A stretch of DNA of 64,000 nucleotides from Albimonas sp963816545 (lineage in GTDB: Bacteria; Pseudomonadota; Alphaproteobacteria; Rhodobacterales; Rhodobacteraceae). Every line of letters starts with the position of its first letter. Within the stretch, counting starts at the first letter, position 1. The position numbers and the translations under genes are program-made. Shown here piece after piece: positions 58,552 through 64,000 of the stretch. The notes beneath the pieces were generated by a model. That model saw nothing but the letters and a program-made list of their open reading frames with translations, searched no databases and was not told where the DNA came from. Where the stretch lies: positions 3,954 through 67,953 of the forward strand of contig CAWFLE010000016.1 of assembly GCA_963816545.1 (NCBI GenBank), read 5' to 3'.

Positions 58552-58871
58552 CCGGCCGGTCGTCTCCCCTTTCCATGGATCATCCCCCGTTTGGCCGTCC
58601 CCAGCGCCGCCTTCGATCGCCGGAGCGCTCAGGCGCGTTCGCGCGCCGCCGCAAGGGTCGCGCGCCCGAGGCCGGCCGAGGCCCGGGAGACGGGTTCGGT
58701 CATGTCCCATCCTACCCCTGCCCTTCCTATCCGATAACCCGTCTTAGCGGATGCCAAGAAGCTCTCTCTCTGCTGGAGGGACGCCAAGAACATCGGGTCG
58801 CAGAGCGAATATATGCCTACTTTCGCATGTGCACGCCTGAGTGCGCGGGCATACGCGGGCGAACGATTAAC
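58552..58871. other. 320-bp gap
   Basis: No gene recognised. Upstream region of the sulfotransferase gene on the minus strand. Confidence 0.45.
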
Positions 58872-58975
58872 ATGAAGACATGTGTAGTCGCGGCTCAAAA
58901 GGGCGGGGGCGGCGAAACTTCCCTCTCTCGGGGCCTCGCAGTGCGTGTTCCAGCTGTAAGCGCGACGCCGACCAC
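58872..58975 (+). pseudogene. N-terminus of a ParA-family ATPase, broken
   Basis: MKTCVVAAQKGGGGETSLSR then GLAV matches the ParA/MinD-type start, but the Walker A reads KGGGGETS where K(G)GxGKT is expected: the essential Lys is Glu. Homology ends after about 25 residues and the frame stops at 59000, close to an IS256 end. Suggests an old plasmid- or chromid-type partition gene destroyed by an insertion. Confidence 0.65.
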
Positions 58976-59170
58976 GATCATGTCCCGGGGCGTGGTGTAG
59001 GAGCGCCGGCCCTCGGAGAGAGATCCGAGGCTGATCAGGACGCCACGGCGGGCAGCCTGACTGTGGGAGTGTCGGTGACGCGGGCGAGGCTTTCAAGCGA
59101 CATGTACCGGCGCGCCACGGCCCATTCGTCGTTGGTCTCCAGCATCTCTGAACTCCCAGGACGCCAACGA
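58976..59170 (-). pseudogene. IS256-family transposase, C-terminal fragment and IS end
   Basis: On the minus strand 59140-59035 encodes MLETNDEWAVARRYMSLESL then ARVTDTPTVRLPAVAS and a stop, the characteristic end of IS256-type transposases. It is followed by TACACCACGCCCCGGGACA, resembling the usual IS256 outer end. The rest of the transposase is missing. Confidence 0.7.
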
Positions 59171-59171
59171 A

Positions 59172-59603
59172 ATGGCGCGAGTCGCCGATCATGTGCGCGA
59201 AGGTCTCATGGAAGATGCCGCTGAAGGCCGGGCCTCTCTGGCGCTGCGGCCCGCCATAGGGATGGCCCCCTTCAAGCTCGGCGTGACCAGCGGTCTGGAC
59301 GTGCTGCGGATCGCACGCAGCGCCGCGCAGGATGCAAGGGACGGCGGGAGACTATTCTCGATCTATTCCGGTGACCAGGACGCGGCCCATCAGAGGCGCT
59401 TCGCGTTGCTCAACGATATCTCCGCGGCGCTCGAAGCCGACGATGAACTCCAGCTGGTCTTCCAGCCGAGGGTCGACATGAGGAGCGGCCGCTGCGTCGG
59501 GGCTGAAGCTCTCATCCGCTGGAACCACCCTACCCTGGGCGCGGTATCGCCGGGCGAGTTCATCCCGATCATTGAGCAGACGGGGCTGATTGAGCAACCT
59601 GTG
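59172..59603 (+). pseudogene. GGDEF-EAL protein, left part, interrupted by IS256
   Basis: Frame preserved from about 59172. The end of a GGDEF-type domain (VREGLMEDAAEGRASLALRP, GLDVLRIARSAAQDARDGGR then LFSIYSG) leads into an EAL domain: ELQLVFQPRVDMRSGRCVGA then EALIRWNHPTLGAVSPGEFI (the E-A-L motif) and PIIEQTGLIEQPV. The frame is cut by the IS256 element. The N-terminal sensory part and most of the GGDEF domain are absent, lost near the IS256 fragment on the left. Would have handled cyclic-di-GMP. Confidence 0.82.
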
Positions 59604-60924
59604 GTCTGGAAATTCTGCTCTGGCGTGATCACGCATCCTGGCATTCCCACTTGATGTAGGCCTTTGCGTCCGAGGCCCATTTTTCGTCGATCTCGACGAG
59701 CACGGCGGTGACCAGCCGCTCGAGGGAATCCTCGTTGGGAAAGACCCTGACCTTGATGGTGCGGCGCTTGAGCTCCTGCTGGACGGCGCGCTCCATCGGA
59801 TTGGAGGTCCGCATGCGTCGGCGGTGATGGTCGGGCAGCGTGAAGACGGCGAGGCCCTCGGGCACGCTCTCCTCAAGCCATGCGGCGAGTTTCGAGGCGG
59901 TGTCGCGGTAGGTCGCGACGAGTTCGGCCAAGGCGGTTTCGGCCTTTGCCAGGGAGGCAGCGTTCCAAACGGCGCGCAGCTCGGCGCCGATGCGCTTGCG
60001 GATCGCGAGGCTCGGCGCGTGATGGATGGCGTTCTGGGCGAGGTGGAATTGACAGCGCTGCCATTTCGCGCCGCCCAAGACGGCCCTGCGGGCGGCGCGC
60101 AGGCCGGCGTGGTCGTCGGAGACCACATATTCGACCCCGCGCAGACCGCGGGCCTGGAGGCTCTCCAGAAAGGCCCGCCAATGGACCTCCGCCTCGGACA
60201 GGGCGACCGAGACCCCGAGAACCCGGCGGCGCTCGTCCGGGCCGATGCCGATCGCCGAGAGCACGGCGGCGTCGCGTACGACCCCGCCGTGGCGCATCTT
60301 CTCGTAGCGCGCATCGAGGATCAGATACCGGATCTCGCCGAGAGGCCGGTTGCGCCAGGCTTCCAGCTCGTCGTCCAGAAGCTTCGCCGCGCGGCTGACC
60401 TGCGAGGAGGACAGGCTCTCGATGCCGAACTCGCGCATCACCGCCTCGACCTCGCGGGTCGACACGCCCTTGATGTACATCTCCGCCACCGCCAGCATCA
60501 CGGCGCGCACCGAGCGGCGGCCGCGCTCCAGCGATTGCGGGTAGAACGGCGCGCCATCATGGCCGGCGGTCTTGGGAACGTCGACCGTGACCGTGCCTGC
60601 CGGCGTGTCGATGCGCTTGGGCTTGTAGCCGTTGGCATAGCCCTGGCGCTCGGCAGTGCGCTCGTAGGGACCGGCGCACAGGAAACGCTCCCGCTCGATC
60701 TGCATGGCGAGCTCGAACGCACGGCCGAAGACCGTGGCGATATCGCCGGGGCCATGCTCGATCAGATGTTCCAAGAGGGCCTCGACCGCCGTATCTTTCC
60801 GTCCGTCCATTCGCGCTTCTCCATGGCTGGTTTCGCAACTCCATGGAATATCAGGATGGACCGCCCCTGCCGGGGCAGGCCCCGGCAGGGGCGCGCAGCG
60901 CCAGCGCAAGCTGAATTTCCAGAC
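59604..60924 (-). mobile_element. IS256-family insertion sequence, complete
   Basis: About 1.32 kb. Ends share GTCTGGAAATTC reading inward (59604 onward; reverse complement at 60913-60924), and the similarity extends inward through CTGGCG. Outside the repeats no 8-9-bp target duplication is visible. It carries one intact transposase gene and lies inside the EAL domain. Confidence 0.8.
59629..60810 (-). CDS. IS256-family transposase
   Basis: 393 residues from MDGRKDTAVEALLEHLIEHG (upstream Met codons extend into the IS end and are less likely). The mutator-type core: ETAxxR-like N-terminus with YERTAERQGYANGYKPKRID, VSTREVEAVMREFGIESLSS then SQVSR, IRYLILDARYEKMRHGGVVR (first Asp), VEYVVSDDHAGLRAARRAVL (second Asp) then WQRCQFHLAQNA, and RTSNPMERAVQQELKRRTIK (Glu). 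Full length for the family with all catalytic residues, so probably active. Confidence 0.93.
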   Translation of the reverse strand: MDGRKDTAVEALLEHLIEHGPGDIATVFGRAFELAMQIERERFLCAGPYERTAERQGYANGYKPKRIDTPAGTVTVDVPKTAGHDGAPFYPQSLERGRRSVRAVMLAVAEMYIKGVSTREVEAVMREFGIESLSSSQVSRAAKLLDDELEAWRNRPLGEIRYLILDARYEKMRHGGVVRDAAVLSAIGIGPDERRRVLGVSVALSEAEVHWRAFLESLQARGLRGVEYVVSDDHAGLRAARRAVLGGAKWQRCQFHLAQNAIHHAPSLAIRKRIGAELRAVWNAASLAKAETALAELVATYRDTASKLAAWLEESVPEGLAVFTLPDHHRRRMRTSNPMERAVQQELKRRTIKVRVFPNEDSLERLVTAVLVEIDEKWASDAKAYIKWECQDA

Positions 60925-61386
60925 GTCAGGTTACGGTACCTCGCGCCGGGCGCCCTGGAGCTCGAGGTTACCGAAAGCGCATTGATGCGAAGCGGCGAGC
61001 GAGCCTTCATCCAGTTGAACACGCTCAAGCTCGCCGGCGTCCGCATCGCCGTCGACGATTTCGGGACCGGGTATAGCAGCCTCGCCTACATCAAGCGCAT
61101 GCCGGCGCACTGCGTGAAGCTCGACCGTTCGTTCATTCAGGACCTGGGCTCTGAGGCGCGGGATCTGCAACTGGTCACGTCGATGATCAAGATGCTTCAG
61201 GATCTCGAATTCCCGGTGGTTGCGGAGGGTATCGAGACCGCTGACATCTATCGCTCGCTGGCCCGAGCGGGCTGCGATGAGGCTCAGGGCTTTCTCATCG
61301 CAAAGCCTCTCTCCGCATGTGCGTTCGAAAGCTGGATCTCTGAGAGCCCGACCCAGAAAGAGTTGAGCGGTTTCAGCGTGCTGTGA
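60925..61386 (+). pseudogene. GGDEF-EAL protein, right part
   Basis: After the IS256 element the EAL domain resumes: APGALELEVTESALMRSGER, VRIAVDDFGTGYSSLAYIKR (the DDFGTGYSS loop), CVKLDRSFIQDLGSEARD, FPVVAEGIETADIYRSLARA then GCDEAQGFLIAKPL. Compared with normal EAL domains, about 45 residues between the 'GLI.PV' and 'L.LEVTE' segments are missing, so a deletion accompanied the insertion. The C-terminus stops at 61386, next to the IS5 end. Confidence 0.8.
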
Positions 61387-61389
61387 TTC

Positions 61390-61406
61390 CGTCTGGTTGC
61401 CAGACG
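61390..61406. repeat. 7-bp stem hairpin before the IS5 transposase
   Basis: CGTCTGG-TTG-CCAGACG, starting 4 bp after the EAL stop. It may be part of the IS5 left end or a transcriptional barrier; it lies just upstream of GACGGAG, the likely ribosome-binding site. Confidence 0.55.
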
Positions 61407-61419
61407 AGACGGAGCACGA

Positions 61420-62256
61420 ATGCCTTGGACAGAGACCGCCCGGCGGGAGCATGACCGCCGCCGCCCTCGCTATGCAAGCGATGTGAGCGATCGGGAGTGG
61501 ATGCTGATCGCGCCGCTCCTGCCAGCGCCGAGCCGCCTGGGTCGGCCGCGCAAGACCAGCCTGCGCGAGGTGGTGAACGCGATCCTCTACATGGCCTCGA
61601 CAGGCTGCCAGTGGCGCATGCTGCCCACTGACCTGCCGCCGTCCTCCACGGTGCAGCGCTGCTTCTACGACTGGCGGGACCGCGGTCTGTGGCTGGGGAT
61701 CAGCAATACGCTGGTGATGGCGGCGCGGGAGCTGGAGGGGCGCGAGGCCAGCCCCACGGCAGGGGTCATCGACAGCCAGTCGGTGAAAACCACCGAGAGC
61801 GGAGGCGTTCGCGGCTTCGACGCCGGCAAGCGGATCAACGGGCGCAAGCGCCATGCCCTCGTCGACACGCTGGGTCTGCTGGTCGGCCTGGTCGTGCACC
61901 ACGCAGGAGTTCAGGACCGCGACGGCGCGCCCCGGCTCCTGAACTCCGTCCGCAGCCGCTGGCCTTGGCTGCGCCATGTCTATGCCGACGGCGGCTATGC
62001 CGGTCCGAAGCTGCGCTCCGCCATGCGGGGCGCCGGCGAGTGGAGGATCGAGATCGTGAAGCGCTCCGACGCGGCGAAGGGCTTCGAGGTGCTTCCGCGC
62101 CGATGGGTCGTCGAGCGCACCTTCGCCTGGCTTGGCCGATGCCGCCGTCTGGCCAAGGACTGGGAGAGATCCGTCGCCTCCGCCGAGGCGTGGGCCTTCG
62201 TCGCCAACATCCGTCTGCTCACCCGCCGGCTCGCAAGATATTGCCTCGCCTTCTAA
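61420..62256 (+). CDS. IS5-family transposase
   Basis: 278 residues, intact. N-terminal DUF4096 region (YASDVSDREWMLIAPLLPAP, RKTSLREVVNAILYMASTGC then QWRMLP), then a DDE core: TAGVIDSQSVKTTESGGVRG (Asp), LRHVYADGGYAGPKLRSAMR (Asp) and RRWVVERTFAWLGRCRRLAK (Glu). Single frame, as in IS1031-like members. The element borders are probably near 61385 and 62270, but clear inverted repeats were not found. Confidence 0.92.
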   Translation: MPWTETARREHDRRRPRYASDVSDREWMLIAPLLPAPSRLGRPRKTSLREVVNAILYMASTGCQWRMLPTDLPPSSTVQRCFYDWRDRGLWLGISNTLVMAARELEGREASPTAGVIDSQSVKTTESGGVRGFDAGKRINGRKRHALVDTLGLLVGLVVHHAGVQDRDGAPRLLNSVRSRWPWLRHVYADGGYAGPKLRSAMRGAGEWRIEIVKRSDAAKGFEVLPRRWVVERTFAWLGRCRRLAKDWERSVASAEAWAFVANIRLLTRRLARYCLAF

Positions 62257-62470
62257 ACTTCTAAGTCAGGCACTCAGGGCGGAGGCAGGGCCTGATCGCG
62301 GATGCGGCGCTGGTATCCAGCTTCAGGCATGGAGGACCGCTCTGCGGCGCTGCGAGGGCGTGAACCGGATCCAGAGGCGGCGAGAGATCAGGCCTCGCCG
62401 CCTCCATTCGATCGTTGTTGTTCAGAGCTACAAAAAGCTGCTGATTGAACCCCCACTGCTTTGTACGCCT
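62257..62470. other. Short remnant between IS5 and IS4
   Basis: About 215 bp with no gene recognised; it should include the right end of the IS5 element. Confidence 0.5.
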
Positions 62471-62479
62471 CCGGTGAGA
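62471..62479. repeat. 9-bp target-site duplication, left
   Basis: CCGGTGAGA immediately outside the left IS4 terminus, identical to 63990-63998. Confidence 0.9.
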
Positions 62480-63989
62480 CTTTCAGTTACCCATAGCCGT
62501 TCGAGTTCTCCGTGCAGTGGCGTATCCCTCGATGAGGTCGGCGAGGCGCGAGAAACCTCGCCAGATGACGCTGGTTCCTGGTGGAGGGTCTGAACGTCGG
62601 GCGAGGTAGCCGCCGAGGCGGGCCACGCGGATCATGTAGAAGTCGAGGTTTCGTGTCGCACCGGTCCTGGGGTCGGGGGCTGAGCTCTCGAGAAATTCGA
62701 GTTCCAACTCGGTGAAGACGGCGCTTGGGGTGGCGCCGGGATCGTCTCGCCGCAGCATCGTCATCCAATGGACGCGCCAGGCGACGACGCAGCACAGCGC
62801 GATGAAGTTGGCGAGGCGGTCGGCGGTCGTGAGCCGGACCTCCTCGATGCGGCATCCGGTCTTGAGGGTCTTGAAGAAGGTCTCGATGCTCCAGCGCCGC
62901 GCATACCAGCCGAGCTTCTGGACGGCGTCTTCGTGCGTCGCGACCTCGAGGTTGGTGATCAGCTTCCAGAACAGCGGCGGCCGATCCGCCGGCGGGTCCG
63001 TCTCCTCGGCGTGGATGATCCGAAGCTGCTGATGCTGGTAGCGTTTCTGCTTTCCGATCGGGGGCCGGACCACCATCGTGGCGAACTTCACGGACAGGAG
63101 CGCCTCCTGGTCCCGCCCGGAGGCATCCCGGAAACTGACCTGGTGCTTGCCGCTTGAGGCAACGTCCTTCATCACCTGCGCGATGGTGGTGTGGCCGCTC
63201 TCGGCCAGTCGGTCGACGCAACTGCGGACCAGAAAGCTCGTGCCGAGGTCGCTGGCGAGGCAGAAGAGTTCGTAGATGTCGCTCTCTCGGTCGCCGATGT
63301 GGACGCAGCGATCCGGTGCGCCGATCAACTCGGTCGACCGGCGGAGATTGTCGAGCCAGCGGATGCTCTCCTTCCGGTCGATCGGCACGCGGGTCGGGTT
63401 GATCTTCCGCTTGAGCGCCGCCGTGCCCTTGAACCTGGCGCGCGACCAGAACTTCACCGCCGTCATGCCAAGCGGCAGGCCCTCCGGCGTGACGGCCAGG
63501 CTCGCGTGCATGAGCAGGCCGCAAAGCGTGTGCTGGCGGAAGCGCCCGTCCTTCTCCTTGCGTCCGGTGGAGGTCTTGGTGAAGCCGATCTTCTCGGGCG
63601 CCGCCCGGGTGAACGAGAACTCGGTCGTGTCCTGAAGCACCAGAATGGGGCCGTCCGTCGCCTGGACACGCAGGGCGGAGGCTTGGAAATGACCTGCCAA
63701 GATGCTGTCTTCGCTCACCTTCTCGTTCGAGAAGAAGCGATAGGCGGCCTTCGTGTTCGCCCAGTCCTGAAAGGCCGTGGGCAGCGACTTCCCCGGCCTC
63801 TCTCCCAGCGCCGCCAGCATCATGCCCAGCCGCCTGTTAAGCCGGGCGTCTCCCAGGCCGCAAGCGGCCGTCTCTTCTTCCACCCAAGATCCCACGTCAG
63901 CACCTGCTCGTTTATTGGTGCCAGACAAGGAATCATGCCCGATTCCCGCGGATCAACACGAAACTGCGGAACTTGTGGGTAACTGAAAG
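62480..63989 (-). mobile_element. IS4-family insertion sequence, complete, with 9-bp target duplication
   Basis: 1.51-kb element with terminal repeats CTTTCAGTTACCCA at the left and its reverse complement at 63976-63989. The 9-bp flanks are identical, as produced by IS50/IS10-type IS4 elements. Transposase intact, so this is a recent insertion. Confidence 0.93.
62483..63928 (-). CDS. IS4-family transposase (IS50/Tn5-like)
   Basis: 481 residues from TTG at 63928. N-terminal Tn5-type DNA-binding region (WVEEETAACGLGDARLNRRL, WANTKAAYRFFSNEKVSED). Catalytic core with ILVLQDTTEFSFTRAAPEKI (Asp), CVHIGDRESDIYELFCLASD (Asp) and YARRWSIETFFKTLKTGCRI then EEVRLTTADR (the Y-x2-R-x3-E-x6-K signature). 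The stop falls inside the left terminal repeat. Complete length, no disruption. Confidence 0.94.
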   Translation of the reverse strand: MSGTNKRAGADVGSWVEEETAACGLGDARLNRRLGMMLAALGERPGKSLPTAFQDWANTKAAYRFFSNEKVSEDSILAGHFQASALRVQATDGPILVLQDTTEFSFTRAAPEKIGFTKTSTGRKEKDGRFRQHTLCGLLMHASLAVTPEGLPLGMTAVKFWSRARFKGTAALKRKINPTRVPIDRKESIRWLDNLRRSTELIGAPDRCVHIGDRESDIYELFCLASDLGTSFLVRSCVDRLAESGHTTIAQVMKDVASSGKHQVSFRDASGRDQEALLSVKFATMVVRPPIGKQKRYQHQQLRIIHAEETDPPADRPPLFWKLITNLEVATHEDAVQKLGWYARRWSIETFFKTLKTGCRIEEVRLTTADRLANFIALCCVVAWRVHWMTMLRRDDPGATPSAVFTELELEFLESSAPDPRTGATRNLDFYMIRVARLGGYLARRSDPPPGTSVIWRGFSRLADLIEGYATARRTRTAMGN

Positions 63990-63998
63990 CCGGTGAGA
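63990..63998. repeat. 9-bp target-site duplication, right
   Basis: CCGGTGAGA immediately after the right IS4 terminus. Confidence 0.9.
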
Positions 63999-64000
63999 AC

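Noticed and set aside
59000..59060. Apparent ParA continuation 'DQDATAGSL' in the plus frame
   Set aside because: The same bases encode the end of an IS256-type transposase on the minus strand, which is a much better explanation.
53963..61394. Shared 14-mer CTGTGATTCCGTCT at 53963-53976 and 61381-61394, each just before a transposase gene
   Set aside because: A match of this length is expected by chance several times in 64 kb; it does not extend, and the two elements are different families.

Overview
This window comes from a very GC-rich genome (by eye about 70% G+C, with strongly G/C-biased third codon positions). It suggests a marine-type alphaproteobacterium, most likely Rhodobacterales. 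Clues are a VPLPA-CTERM-type sorting signal, GT61 and GT2 enzymes of the kind common in that order, a Tat-exported beta-helix protein, and IS families frequent in that group. No rRNA or tRNA gene was recognised. The assignment is inference, because no marker gene is present.

Layout. (1) 1-5,370: remnants of a tandem tyrosine-recombinase element. The second recombinase is cut by an IS3-family element (3293-4671). (2) 5,373-38,450: a large surface-polysaccharide locus. It holds two exported parallel beta-helix proteins, about a dozen glycosyltransferases (GT2, GT4, GT61, WsaF-like), a full-length ABC exporter, an O-antigen ligase/polymerase-like membrane protein, an acyltransferase-3, a polysaccharide deacetylase/ATP-grasp/PHP cassette, four sulfotransferase-like genes, galE and an FkbM methyltransferase. 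(3) 38,480-47,240: mixed genes, namely an acyl-CoA ligase, a hupE-like gene, a serine recombinase, a KpsC-like capsule glycosyltransferase, an Old Yellow Enzyme and a DUF533/TerB-like protein. (4) 47,550-53,430: a segment flanked by an intact and a deleted copy of one peptidoglycan-binding-type gene. Between them lie a VPLPA-CTERM-like secreted protein and a class III aminotransferase fused to an acyl-ACP-reductase-like domain. (5) 53,600-64,000: an IS-rich zone (IS630, three IS256-type copies or pieces, IS5, IS4) with broken host genes: a histidine kinase fragment, a ParA N-terminus and a GGDEF-EAL protein. It also carries a glycosyltransferase-beta-propeller protein and a fifth sulfotransferase.

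How it fits together. The central block reads as a machine for a decorated, probably sulfated and acylated, extracellular polysaccharide. GalE supplies a UDP-sugar; the GT2/GT4/GT61 enzymes build the repeat; the ABC protein or O-antigen-ligase-like protein would move or polymerise it; sulfotransferases, the acyltransferase and the deacetylase would modify it; and the exported beta-helix proteins may cut or epimerise it. Many of these genes overlap by 4 bp (ATGA/GTGA), which points to operons.

Caution. Roughly half of the long genes need one or more single-base frame corrections to be read through. Conserved motifs continue on both sides of each break, so consensus sequencing errors are at least as likely as true gene decay. 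Coordinates of broken genes are outer limits, and single-base positions may be off by one.
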